A stretch of DNA of 34,707 bases from Acidobacteriota bacterium (GTDB lineage: Bacteria > Acidobacteriota > Terriglobia > Bryobacterales > Bryobacteraceae). The translations under genes and the position numbers were made by a program. The notes below the pieces were generated by a model. It was given only the letters and a program-made list of their open reading frames with translations. It made no database searches and was not told the origin of the DNA. Shown here piece after piece: positions 1 through 8,083 of the stretch; position 1 is the stretch's first letter, and the number at the start of each line of letters is the position of its first letter. The DNA is taken from assembly GCA_018268835.1 (NCBI GenBank), contig JAFDVU010000063.1:1-34707 (forward strand), in the 5' to 3' direction.

Positions 1-804
1 GATGAAGCCATCGTGCGGCAGGGGGAGGTCGGCCTCGGCCTGTACGCCATCCTCAAGGGACGCGTCAAAGTGGAGCGCGAACACGCGGGATCCACGGTCC
101 GGCTGGCTGAGTTGGGTCCGCCGCAGTTTTTCGCGGAGATCTCGATGGTGGACAGCCAGCCGCGCTCCGCCACCGTGACCACTCTGGAAGAAACCGACTG
201 CATGCTCCTGACGCGCGACAGCTTCCTCAAACTGGTGCGCACTTATCCGGACCTGGCGCTGAGGCTGGCCCGCGTCCTGGCCGAAAGATTGCGCGCCGCC
301 GACGAAAAACTGGCTGCCGCCGAGTCCGCGCCCGCGGCGCCGGAGCCTGCCGCCGCCCCGGCCGTGCAGGAAGCCGCCAGGCAGGAGCCCGCGGTGCAAT
401 CGGAGCAACCGGATTCCGCCGCGTTCTTCAGCAAGAAGAAGGTGCAGGCTTCCATGCTCGACACCTTCAGCCGCCTGTACTCGATGAAGGCCATGGTCCG
501 GTTCTCGGTCGCGGTTCTGGGGTGTCCGGTGGAAGGGTGCGGGCCGGATGTCCTCGGGCAGGTGCGGGTAGGCGAAGCCAAAGCGCTTCTCCTGCCGGCC
601 ACCCAAGCCGCCGCCATGGACATCGTGGCCAGTGAGCCCGGCAGTTTTACGCTGCACGTGTTCCGTCCGGACCAGGCGGATCCGCTGGATTTCGGCCCCG
701 TCGATATTCAGCCCGGCGACGGCTTTCAACTCCGCGTGGATCGCGATTCTGCTTCTTTGTGGAATTCCGGCCGGAGAATCCTGCCCGCGGGCGGACTCTC
801 ATGA
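1..804 (+). CDS. cyclic nucleotide-binding domain protein, 5' partial
   Basis: The frame is open from base 1, so the true start lies upstream. The visible part begins inside a Crp-type cyclic nucleotide-binding beta-roll (GLGLYAILKGRVKVE near the start), followed by a phosphate-binding-cassette-like stretch, FFAEISMVDSQPRSATV, at about bases 130-177. It keeps the Glu and the Arg-Ser-Ala of cNMP binders, though the usual Gly before Glu is Ala. After the roll comes an Ala/Pro/Glu-rich linker and a C-terminal domain of about 120 residues that I do not recognise. There is no Crp helix-turn-helix, so this is probably a cNMP-sensing effector and not a DNA-binding regulator. Its TGA overlaps the ATG of the next gene (ATGA, 801-804), implying translational coupling. 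Fold call is firm; ligand and role are inferred. Confidence 0.8.
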   Translation, partial: DEAIVRQGEVGLGLYAILKGRVKVEREHAGSTVRLAELGPPQFFAEISMVDSQPRSATVTTLEETDCMLLTRDSFLKLVRTYPDLALRLARVLAERLRAADEKLAAAESAPAAPEPAAAPAVQEAARQEPAVQSEQPDSAAFFSKKKVQASMLDTFSRLYSMKAMVRFSVAVLGCPVEGCGPDVLGQVRVGEAKALLLPATQAAAMDIVASEPGSFTLHVFRPDQADPLDFGPVDIQPGDGFQLRVDRDSASLWNSGRRILPAGGLS

Positions 805-1352
805 GTGGCATCACCCGAAGCGTCCGTGCCAACCGGGAGTTTCCGTGCGACCAGGAACTGGTGTACGACATCCTTACCGACTATGACCGGTACAAGGAGT
901 GGGCGCCGTATGTCCGCGAATCCGCGCTGCTGGCGGAGGCGGGGGAACTGGCGATCGCCAGCCTGGATCTGGCGCAGTCGCGCGAGGAGCACATCTCGCT
1001 CGAATGCATCCACACCACGAACCGTTCGGTGCTCCACCGCGTGATCGAAGGCGATGTTTCCTTCAAAGGTCTGGAGTGGACGCTGGAGCCGGTGGGTCCG
1101 CAGCGCTGCCGCGTATCCGTGACGATCGACGGGCCCAGCCTGATGCCGTTAGGCGCGGGACGCCAATTCGCGGATGCCGAAGGGCTGTTGGATGCGGTGC
1201 TGGCCTATGCCGGAGCGTACCTGCCGGAACTCGAAGTGGAAGGAGATCGCGGGGAGGTTGTATTGGAGATCTTTGAAGAAGAAACAGGCCTGACCTGCTG
1301 GTATAACGGACGGCAATACCAGATGGTCCCGGTGAGCCGGCCGCGATCATGA
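801..1352 (+). CDS. SRPBCC/START-fold protein (polyketide cyclase-like), copy 1
   Basis: 183 residues from the ATG at 801, chosen because it forms a 4-base ATGA overlap with the upstream stop. The sequence has the pattern of a START-like helix-grip domain: an N-terminal strand, then FPCDQELVYDILTDYDRYKEW, where the 'Val-Tyr-Asp-Ile-Leu-x-Asp-Tyr' helix is typical of polyketide cyclase/dehydrase and lipid-transport (SRPBCC) proteins, and a long C-terminal helix around GLLDAVLAYAGAYL. Such domains bind hydrophobic ligands in a central cavity; no ligand can be named here. After the final helix comes an extra tail with CWYNGRQYQMVP, matched in the next gene. No signal peptide, so probably cytoplasmic. 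Confidence 0.72.
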   Translation: MSGITRSVRANREFPCDQELVYDILTDYDRYKEWAPYVRESALLAEAGELAIASLDLAQSREEHISLECIHTTNRSVLHRVIEGDVSFKGLEWTLEPVGPQRCRVSVTIDGPSLMPLGAGRQFADAEGLLDAVLAYAGAYLPELEVEGDRGEVVLEIFEEETGLTCWYNGRQYQMVPVSRPRS

Positions 1353-1906
1353 TCAAATCCGTACTCAACGTCAACGCCGCCCGCGACGTGGTCTTCCGGA
1401 TTCTGGCCGACTACGGCGCGTATGCTTCCTGGGTGCCGGGTTGCGCGCGCAGCACGGTGCTCTCCACCACGGGAACGCGCGCCGAGACGGAACTGGTGCT
1501 GGAGGGGATGAAGACCATCACCGTGGTCCTGGCATTTGACGCCACGGAGAACCAGGGCGTCCGCTTCGAACTGGTGAAGAGCGCGGATCTGAAGAATTAC
1601 CGCGGCGAGTACCGCTTGATGGACGCGGCCAGCGGCGGCGGCACGGTGGTCATCGCCGAGATCGAAATGGATGCCGGCGCCATGGTGCCGCGATTCATGG
1701 TGGACCGGATCGTCAAGAAGGCGCTGGAAGACATGGGCAAAGCCCTGCATGCCCGCGTCAAGAGCGCGCCACCGCAGGTGGAGGCCGCGGCGGCCGCGGG
1801 TCACGGCGGCCACAAACGCAAGAGGCGCCGCGTGCTGCAGATTGCCCACACGCCAACGGGCCCCCGGATCTGGTACGTCGGCCGCCTTTACGAGCCGCGA
1901 AAGTAG
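1349..1906 (+). CDS. SRPBCC/START-fold protein, copy 2
   Basis: 185 residues; the ATG at 1349 overlaps the previous stop as ATGA. It opens with INKSVL-like strand residues (IKSVLNVNAARDVVFRILAD), then YGAYASWVPG, the usual start of a coenzyme Q-binding/polyketide-cyclase SRPBCC domain, and ends with the long helix VDRIVKKALEDMGKALHARV. A basic low-complexity stretch (HKRKRRR) follows, then IWYVGRLYEPRK, the same W-Y-x-G-R-x-Y signature that ends copy 1. The two genes look like a diverged tandem duplication with a shared C-terminal tag. Function unknown; the coupling suggests equal amounts of both proteins and of the cNMP-binding protein upstream. Confidence 0.72.
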   Translation: MIKSVLNVNAARDVVFRILADYGAYASWVPGCARSTVLSTTGTRAETELVLEGMKTITVVLAFDATENQGVRFELVKSADLKNYRGEYRLMDAASGGGTVVIAEIEMDAGAMVPRFMVDRIVKKALEDMGKALHARVKSAPPQVEAAAAAGHGGHKRKRRRVLQIAHTPTGPRIWYVGRLYEPRK

Positions 1907-1929
1907 CCCAGCCAGCCCGTCAAGCCAAT

Positions 1930-3414
1930 ATGAGCTCGAATCACTCATCCGGTGCCGCGACCCCCGCCCCGCCCGAGATCCGCCACACCGGGCTACTGAT
2001 CAACAATCGCTGGACGCCTTCCGCGGCGGGCGGCACGTTCGCGGTGTTCGACCCGGCGACCGAACAGGAGATCGCGCAGGTCGCGGAGGCCGGCGAGCCG
2101 GACATCGATCAGGCCGTCGCGGCGGCCCGCGCCGCGTTCGAACTCGGCCAGTGGAGCCGCCTGCCGGCCGCCAGGCGGGGCCGTCTGCTCGAACGCCTGG
2201 CGGACCTGATTGAAGAACACGCCGGGGAACTGGCGGCGCTCGAAGCCTGGAACGGCGGCAAGCCGATCGCGACGGTCCGGCAGGTCGATTTACCGCTGAC
2301 GGTCGCCTGCTATCGTTACTTCGCCGGGTGGGCGGATAAGATCGAAGGCAGCACGATTCCGATCCCGGGGAGTTACTTCACTTACACGCAGCCTGAGCCG
2401 GTGGGCGTGATCGGCCAGATCGTGCCGTGGAATTTTCCCCTGATGATGCAGGCGTGGAAGCTCGCGCCGGCGCTGGCCGCCGGAAACACGGTGGTCTTCA
2501 AGCCCGCGGAACAAACGCCGTTGAGCGCGTTGTACGTGGGACAGTTGATCGTGGAAGCGGGCTTTCCGCGAGGAGTCGTGAATATCGTGCCCGGCTTCGG
2601 CAAAACGGCAGGCGCCGCGATCGCCCGGCACCCGGGCATTGACAAGGTTGTGTTCACCGGCTCCACGGACACCGGGCGGAGCGTGATGCGCGCGGCGGCG
2701 GATTCCAACCTCAAGGCGGTGACCCTGGAACTCGGCGGCAAGTCTCCCAACATTGTTTTCGCCGACGCACCCATCGAGGAAGCCATCCGGGGCGCTCACG
2801 GAGCGCTCTTCTTCAACCAGGGCCAATGCTGCACGGCCGGGTCGCGGCTGTTCGTCGAAGAGAGCATCTACGACGAGTTTGTGGGGCGCAGCGTGGAACT
2901 GGCCCGGCAGCGGGTGATCGGCAGCCCGCTGGATCCCGCTTCGCAGCACGGTCCGCAGATCGACCGCCGGCAGTTCGACAAGGTGATGCGCTATATCGAG
3001 GCGGGATCGGCCGACGGCGCCCGCCTGGTGTGCGGCGGGAACCGCGTGGGCGAGCGCGGCTACTTCATCGAGCCCACCGTGTTCGCGCAGGTGAGCGACG
3101 AGATGCGGATCGCCACGGACGAGATCTTCGGGCCGGTGATGTCGATTCTTCCCTTCCGCGGCATGGCGGAAGTGATCGAGCGGGCGAATGCCAGTTCATA
3201 CGGGTTGGCCGCGGCGGTCTGGACGCGCGACATGGGCAAGGCCCACCGCATGGCGAAGGCAATTCGCGCGGGAGTCGTGTGGGTGAACTGCTACAACGTA
3301 TTCGACGCGGCCACAAGTTTCGGCGGATTCAAGCAATCGGGAATCGGCCGCGAACTCGGGCAGTACGGCTTGCGGGAATACTCCGCGTGGAAGACCGTGA
3401 TCATGAAGGTCTGA
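1930..3414 (+). CDS. NAD(P)-dependent aldehyde dehydrogenase
   Basis: 494 residues, the normal length for the ALDH superfamily, which oxidises aldehydes to carboxylates with NAD(P). Visible signatures are PWNFPL (about 166-171, with Asn168), the cofactor Lys in FKPAEQTPL (Lys191), the Rossmann turn FTGSTDTG, the general base Glu267 in LELGGKSPN, and the nucleophile Cys301 in FNQGQCCTAGSR. The overall pattern is closest to class 1/2 (ALDH1/ALDH2-like, also betaine-aldehyde-like) enzymes; the substrate cannot be read from sequence. It starts 23 bases after the SRPBCC pair with no clear Shine-Dalgarno sequence, so it may share their transcript. It is convergent with the cyclase gene, with only 25 bases between stops. 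Confidence 0.95.
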   Translation: MSSNHSSGAATPAPPEIRHTGLLINNRWTPSAAGGTFAVFDPATEQEIAQVAEAGEPDIDQAVAAARAAFELGQWSRLPAARRGRLLERLADLIEEHAGELAALEAWNGGKPIATVRQVDLPLTVACYRYFAGWADKIEGSTIPIPGSYFTYTQPEPVGVIGQIVPWNFPLMMQAWKLAPALAAGNTVVFKPAEQTPLSALYVGQLIVEAGFPRGVVNIVPGFGKTAGAAIARHPGIDKVVFTGSTDTGRSVMRAAADSNLKAVTLELGGKSPNIVFADAPIEEAIRGAHGALFFNQGQCCTAGSRLFVEESIYDEFVGRSVELARQRVIGSPLDPASQHGPQIDRRQFDKVMRYIEAGSADGARLVCGGNRVGERGYFIEPTVFAQVSDEMRIATDEIFGPVMSILPFRGMAEVIERANASSYGLAAAVWTRDMGKAHRMAKAIRAGVVWVNCYNVFDAATSFGGFKQSGIGRELGQYGLREYSAWKTVIMKV

Positions 3415-3439
3415 GACTTTCCCTGAGCCGGTGGCGATC

Positions 3440-6400
3440 CTACCGCTGCGCCACTTCGGCCACGTTTCGGGGAAACGATTTCAGCGTCTCTCCGAATTCG
3501 CGTTCATAGAGGCGCGCGAATTCGGCTTCGCCGGCGACGGCGGGACCGCGGGCAAGATACATAGGCAGGAACCGGCCCTCCTTGATCTTCACGTCGCCGC
3601 GGAACTCGGTCTCGATCAGGCCGTGCAGCAGACTTTGGGTCCGCTCGGACATGTTCACGTTGCCGGGTACGCCGCTCGATTCCATGCGCGCGGCGAAGTT
3701 GACCGTGTTGCCCCAGATGTCGAAGGCGAACTTGCGGATACCGACCACGCCGGCCACCACCGGGCCGCTGTGCAGGCCCACGCGAATGCCCCACTTGGTG
3801 CCCGCGGGATTAGCCGCGAGGTTGCGGACGACCTGGGTCATCTCCATGGCGGCAAGCACGGCATCCACGGCGTGGGACTTGCGCAGTACGGGAAGGCCAC
3901 TGACGAACATGTAGGAATCGCCGATAGTCTTCAGCTTTTCGAGGCCGTAGCGAGCGATGATCTCATCGAAAGCCGTGAAGTACTCGTTGAGCGAATCCAC
4001 GAGTTTGCCGGGAGGCAGCTTTTCGCTGGAGAGCGTGAAGCCGACGAAGTCGGTAAAGCAGACCGTGACATCGTCGAAACCGACGGGTTGCACCGAGCCG
4101 GTGGCTTTCAACTCATCGGCCACCTTTACCGGCAGGATGTTCAGCAGCAACTCGCGGCTTTTCTTTTCCTGCAGTTGGATTTCGTCGCGCTGTTCGCGAA
4201 TCTCTACCGTGCGCTCCTCGACGATCACTTCCAGTTTCCGCTTCTCTTCTTCCAGTTGCCGGGTGCGCAGCCGGACGATGCCCCAGACTCCGAATCCCCC
4301 GAACACGAAGTAGATTACGTACGCCCACACGGTGCGGTACCACGGAGGAAGAACGCTGAAGGTGAAGGAGGCCTGTTCGCTCATGGCGCCATGCGGACTG
4401 CGGGCCCTCACGTGGAACCGGTAGGATCCTTCGGAAAGGCTGTTGTAGTCGTGGTGCGGTTCGCTGCTCCACGGCCGCCAGGCGCGGTCGCTGCCTTCCA
4501 GCCGGACCTGATACTGGACGGCGGCGGGATCTTCGAAAAACGGGGCGGCGAACTCGAAACGCAGATCGTTAGATTTAAACGGGAGGCGGATGGTTCCTAC
4601 CGGGCCGTCTCCGTCATACAAAGGCTGTTTTTCGCCGGTGACCTGAACGCGGCGCGTGAGTACAGTGAAGTTGCGGTCCGAGTCGCCCGCCAGCGTCGGG
4701 TCCCATCGATACAGAACAAACTCGTCGCCGGAAGCCCAGGCAGTTCCGTCTTCGTCCAGATGCATCCCGTAGATCTCGCCGATGTGAGATTGCAGGAGCG
4801 GCGACGCGATTGCCTTGAAGCTCCCGTTTGGCTGACGGACCAGCAATTCGTGGTAGCCCTTCCCGGTCACCCACACATTCCCGGAACCGTCCTCGAACAC
4901 GTTGTAGACATCGCGGCTGCCGTTGGAATTCTGGTCGCCGAGGGTTCCGTCCGGTATGAAGTTCCTGGAACTTTCGGAGTAGCGTTTGAGTCCCTTTTCC
5001 GTGGCGAAGGTAATGTGTCCCTGAAGGCGGCGAGCATTCTTCCAGCCGGCGGGAACACCCTGCTTCGCGGTGAACCGTTCGGCGACGGGCGGTGTTTGCC
5101 TGAAATCAATCCGCCAGATCGAATCCTGGCTGGTGGCCCAGACTCGGCCATCCTCGTCTTCGACCACGCTCCGAAACTCCTGTCCCGCCGAGGTGATGGC
5201 CGACGCCTTTTCCCACGAACTCCCCTTCTTTCGCAACGCAAAGACGCCGGCTTTGCCGGCCGCGTAGACCATAGCGAGGTCTTTTCGCGACGCGCTCATG
5301 TCCAGAACGGCTTGCTGCAGAGAATCCGGAAGGATGCGCCGGGCGTTGCCGCCGGAGATTAGCCACACACCCGCATCGCTACCGGCCAAAAGATCGTCCG
5401 CGTGGGGTAGAAGGCTATACACAATCAGGTCCAGCCCGGCGACCTTTTCAAATCGTGGGCGAACGCCAGGCTTCGGGGCCAATCGAAAAAGCCCCAATGT
5501 TGTGCCCACGAAAAGATCCGGACCGCGGCGCTCTACTACTTCGACGTCGCCCAGCAATCCGTCGGCTTTGTTGAAACGGGTCAGAGCGGGAGCGAAACGG
5601 GCTATCCCGTTGCTCCCCGCGAGCCAGACTGCTCCGCTTTGGTCTTGAAATATCGCCGGTATATAGTTGTCGAAGAGTCCGTCCGAGTCCTTGGTGAGAA
5701 TCCTGTCGCCTCGGCCTTGCGCGGTCATCAACACTACCCCGCCTGTCCGGGTCCCGACGGCGAGCACGCCGCCGTTGAGAATCTGCGCCGTGAAGATCGG
5801 GTTTTTCGAGAAGTAGGAATCGAATGGCGTAGGAAAGGGATCGATCCCCGAGGGCGTCAGGCGGTAGGACTGACGGAGTGTGGCAACCAGGGGCCCGAGG
5901 GTGGTATCGACACCCGCCTCGACGGCGAGATTACCAAACTGCTGTCCGCCCGGAACCGGCACCCATTCGTCCCCCTCCAGTCTCTCCAGACCCTTTTCCG
6001 GGGTTTTCACATAGAGTCCGCCGGCGAGAGTAAAGGCCCGGCCGAAGCGCGTCTGAGGACTCCACACTTTGATGGAGCCGTCCGGGTTGAGGCGGAATAT
6101 CCGCGAATAGGTGCTGAAATAGAGTCCCGCGGGGGTAGGGAGAACCCTCCAGACATCGGCGAACTGCCGGAATTGGGAGGGAATGCGGGGGAGCAGTGAG
6201 ACATACTGCAAGGAGCCGGTAGCGTCCGCCCGAAGCAAGCCGAACTCGCCCACTCCTCCTACGTAGACGGTTCCCCGACGGTCCACCGCAAGCGACCTGG
6301 CAAATGACTTGTTGCTCAAGCGGATTGTCCGCCAGGAGACGCCGTCAAATTCCAGCACGCCATCGGTATTGCCGAAATACATGACGCCCGTCCTGCCCTG

Positions 6401-6556
6401 GGCGATCGCCCAGTTTTGAGGAGAGGCGTTGTAGTCCTTGGCGGAATAAGTCTGGAAGATCCAGGATCCAGCCTCGTCGCTCACCCGGGCAATCGCGTCA
6501 GGCCGTGCGGCGAGCGCCAGCAGAGCGAAAGTGACGCGTCGGCGGGCCAGGCGCAT
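3440..6556 (-). CDS. beta-propeller sensor adenylate cyclase (class III)
   Basis: 1038 residues. Domains in order: a weak N-terminal leader; a long two-component-type ligand-binding propeller (about 30-660, opening with SWIFQTYSAKDYNASPQNWA and carrying repeats such as TVYVGGVGEFGLL); a Y_Y_Y-type beta-sandwich before PPWYRTVW (736-743); one transmembrane helix (about 743-763); a Glu/Arg-rich coiled coil (about 765-810); and a class III cyclase domain. All canonical catalytic residues are present: metal Asp836 (CFTDFVGF) and Asp880 (KTIGDSYM), purine-selecting Lys876 and Asp946, and transition-state Asn953 and Arg957 (DIWGNTVNFAARM). The Lys/Asp pair favours ATP, giving cAMP. The sensor is predicted outside the cytoplasm and the cyclase inside. 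It starts by a TAATG overlap with the PEP-CTERM gene. This propeller is more familiar fused to histidine kinases. Confidence 0.92.
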   Translation of the reverse strand: MRLARRRVTFALLALAARPDAIARVSDEAGSWIFQTYSAKDYNASPQNWAIAQGRTGVMYFGNTDGVLEFDGVSWRTIRLSNKSFARSLAVDRRGTVYVGGVGEFGLLRADATGSLQYVSLLPRIPSQFRQFADVWRVLPTPAGLYFSTYSRIFRLNPDGSIKVWSPQTRFGRAFTLAGGLYVKTPEKGLERLEGDEWVPVPGGQQFGNLAVEAGVDTTLGPLVATLRQSYRLTPSGIDPFPTPFDSYFSKNPIFTAQILNGGVLAVGTRTGGVVLMTAQGRGDRILTKDSDGLFDNYIPAIFQDQSGAVWLAGSNGIARFAPALTRFNKADGLLGDVEVVERRGPDLFVGTTLGLFRLAPKPGVRPRFEKVAGLDLIVYSLLPHADDLLAGSDAGVWLISGGNARRILPDSLQQAVLDMSASRKDLAMVYAAGKAGVFALRKKGSSWEKASAITSAGQEFRSVVEDEDGRVWATSQDSIWRIDFRQTPPVAERFTAKQGVPAGWKNARRLQGHITFATEKGLKRYSESSRNFIPDGTLGDQNSNGSRDVYNVFEDGSGNVWVTGKGYHELLVRQPNGSFKAIASPLLQSHIGEIYGMHLDEDGTAWASGDEFVLYRWDPTLAGDSDRNFTVLTRRVQVTGEKQPLYDGDGPVGTIRLPFKSNDLRFEFAAPFFEDPAAVQYQVRLEGSDRAWRPWSSEPHHDYNSLSEGSYRFHVRARSPHGAMSEQASFTFSVLPPWYRTVWAYVIYFVFGGFGVWGIVRLRTRQLEEEKRKLEVIVEERTVEIREQRDEIQLQEKKSRELLLNILPVKVADELKATGSVQPVGFDDVTVCFTDFVGFTLSSEKLPPGKLVDSLNEYFTAFDEIIARYGLEKLKTIGDSYMFVSGLPVLRKSHAVDAVLAAMEMTQVVRNLAANPAGTKWGIRVGLHSGPVVAGVVGIRKFAFDIWGNTVNFAARMESSGVPGNVNMSERTQSLLHGLIETEFRGDVKIKEGRFLPMYLARGPAVAGEAEFARLYEREFGETLKSFPRNVAEVAQR

Positions 6557-7299
6557 TAGCCTAGTCTAGCCGAGGCACGGCGCCGGCGAAGCGCCGCGAG
6601 GCCCACCAGACCCCCTAAGCCGAAGACAACCGTGCCCGGCTCAGGCGTTGGGTCAAACACCGTCTGAGTGCCGAGCAACGCATCGAAACCCGCACCGCCA
6701 TTGGCGTCCCCGGTAAGCAGGATCTGCGTCAGGGCGTCGCCGTAAGGCGAGGGAGGTTCGAATGGCACGTATGCCGTAAGAGGACTCGGGTTGTGAACCG
6801 TAAGGCTGACGGGGTTAAAGTAACCCTGTGTCCGGTCATAACATTGCGGCGCGGCAACTGCTCCGTCCTGGCGAAGGATGGCCTGATTGCAGAAATACTG
6901 AGTTGCCGTCGCGTTTCCGAACGGCGGGTCCATTTCCATGCTCGCGCCAGTGGCGACCGGCCCCACATCCACGAAATAATTCCAGCCGATATCGTAGATG
7001 GCATATTCGTTCGCGCCGACCTGCAACGGGCCACCACCTGTCTGAGTGAAGCTAAACCCTCCATCGATCGGTGTCAGCGTGATGCCGGTGGCGTCATCCA
7101 GATTGGCCGCGTTGCCCGCGTTCGCGAAGGTGAAGTTTGTGAAGACCAGAATCCCCACCGTACAGCCACCGCCGCTGAGAGCCTGATAGGAGGCCACAGA
7201 GCCCGCCACGCAAGGATCAAGCACAGATCCTGCGTGGAGTTGGCAGCAAAGTCCGAAAGTCAACAGAGAACCGGCCAGGAACGTTTTCAATCGCTGCAT
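6556..7299 (-). CDS. PEP-CTERM sorting domain protein
   Basis: 247 residues. N-terminal signal peptide MQRLKTFLAGSLLTFGLCC, ending near LHAGS. The middle is a secreted beta-rich domain of unknown role with several Cys residues. The C-terminus is a textbook PEP-CTERM tripartite signal: PEPGTVVFGLGGLVGLAALR (Pro-Glu-Pro at 219-221) followed by RRRR. Such proteins are processed by an exosortase and placed in or released from the outer surface, often in exopolysaccharide producers; no exosortase lies in this window. A GGAGGAG stretch precedes the ATG by a few bases. Its TAA overlaps the ATG of the cyclase gene, so both are probably read from the promoter at 7387-7415. Confidence 0.85.
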   Translation of the reverse strand: MQRLKTFLAGSLLTFGLCCQLHAGSVLDPCVAGSVASYQALSGGGCTVGILVFTNFTFANAGNAANLDDATGITLTPIDGGFSFTQTGGGPLQVGANEYAIYDIGWNYFVDVGPVATGASMEMDPPFGNATATQYFCNQAILRQDGAVAAPQCYDRTQGYFNPVSLTVHNPSPLTAYVPFEPPSPYGDALTQILLTGDANGGAGFDALLGTQTVFDPTPEPGTVVFGLGGLVGLAALRRRRASARLG

Positions 7300-7386
7300 T
7301 GTCTATCTCCTCCGAGCGTCGTAGACGCACCCGGACGCCAAAGCGCGGGCTCCGGCGCCAAAGTGTCACTAATCTGGCTTCCCGGT

Positions 7387-7415
7387 AGTGTACGGTGCTT
7401 GTAGTATGTTTTCCA
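7387..7415 (-). promoter_or_regulatory. candidate sigma-70-type promoter for the PEP-CTERM/cyclase operon
   Basis: Reading the minus strand: TGGAAA (-35, 7410-7415), a 17-base spacer, TACACT (-10, 7387-7392). Each hexamer matches consensus at four of six positions. Predicted start near 7380 leaves a leader of about 80 bases. The remaining intergenic bases up to the TlpA stop (7416-7575) show no terminator or gene that I can support. Confidence 0.4.
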
Positions 7416-7575
7416 GCACCAGTTGCATGGAAAAGTACTGCAAGGTACGCATGGAACGGAATTCCTACTCCGGTTGGGCTTGGCGTGGCTGCAGGGAATC
7501 ACCTGAGCCACCCCGGCGCTGGCGGATTTCCGAAAACTTGGGGGACACCTATGGCGAGTTTGCCGCTTTCCGTGA

Positions 7576-8082
7576 TTACTCGGCGGCCAGCAGTGTCTTA
7601 ATGGTCTGCTCGAACTGCTTGCGATTGGCTGCGCCGGAGTGGATGGCGGCGACTTTCTGCTGGCGGTCCACAAAGAAGGCGACCGGGAGCGAGTCGACAT
7701 CGCCATAGAGATAAGTCGCCCGCGCGGTGCCTTTGAGGATGGGGTAGGTGACGCCCATCTTCCTGACAAACGCTTTGATGGGGCCCCACTCCTCGTCCAT
7801 CGAGATGCCAAGCACCACCAGACCTTCGGAGCGGTATCGCTCGGAGAGTTCGATCAGCCAGGGCGTTTCGGCACGGCAGGGTCCGCACCAGGTGGCCCAG
7901 AAAGCGATCAGCACGACCTTGCCGGCGGAGTCGGACAAGCGGACGGTGTTGCCCTCGATATCTTTCAACTCGAACTCGGGCGCCTTTTTGCGCTGCGCGG
8001 CCTCCTTGACGTTGATGCCGGCGGTGGCGATACCGCCCATACCCAGAACTCCAGCGATCAGACAAGTTATCCAGAATCGCAA
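7576..8082 (-). CDS. TlpA/ResA-like thioredoxin-fold protein
   Basis: 168 residues. Start is the TTG at 8082, decided by an ideal AAGGAGG seven bases upstream. N-terminal export signal (MRFWITCLIAGVLGMGGIAT), then a redoxin domain with the redox motif WCGPC (Cys66, Cys69) and cis-Pro133 in SLPVAFFVD. TlpA/ResA-type proteins are exported, usually membrane-anchored, thiol-disulfide reductants that serve cytochrome c maturation or extracytoplasmic disulfide control. The signal is hydrophobic and lacks a lipobox, so it may act as an anchor. It follows the beta-barrel gene with one base between that stop and this start; the Shine-Dalgarno sits inside the barrel gene's last codons, so translation is coupled. 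Confidence 0.93.
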   Translation of the reverse strand: MRFWITCLIAGVLGMGGIATAGINVKEAAQRKKAPEFELKDIEGNTVRLSDSAGKVVLIAFWATWCGPCRAETPWLIELSERYRSEGLVVLGISMDEEWGPIKAFVRKMGVTYPILKGTARATYLYGDVDSLPVAFFVDRQQKVAAIHSGAANRKQFEQTIKTLLAAE

Positions 8083-8083
8083 G

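Noticed and set aside
3431..5362. Long open frame of 643 codons on the plus strand
   Set aside because: Lies wholly inside the cyclase gene on the other strand; its protein is low in structure and has no domain, while the cyclase frame has full catalytic motifs.
7287..7811. Open frame of 174 codons on the minus strand
   Set aside because: Shifted-frame shadow of the TlpA-like gene running on into the intergenic gap; no motif, no start site.
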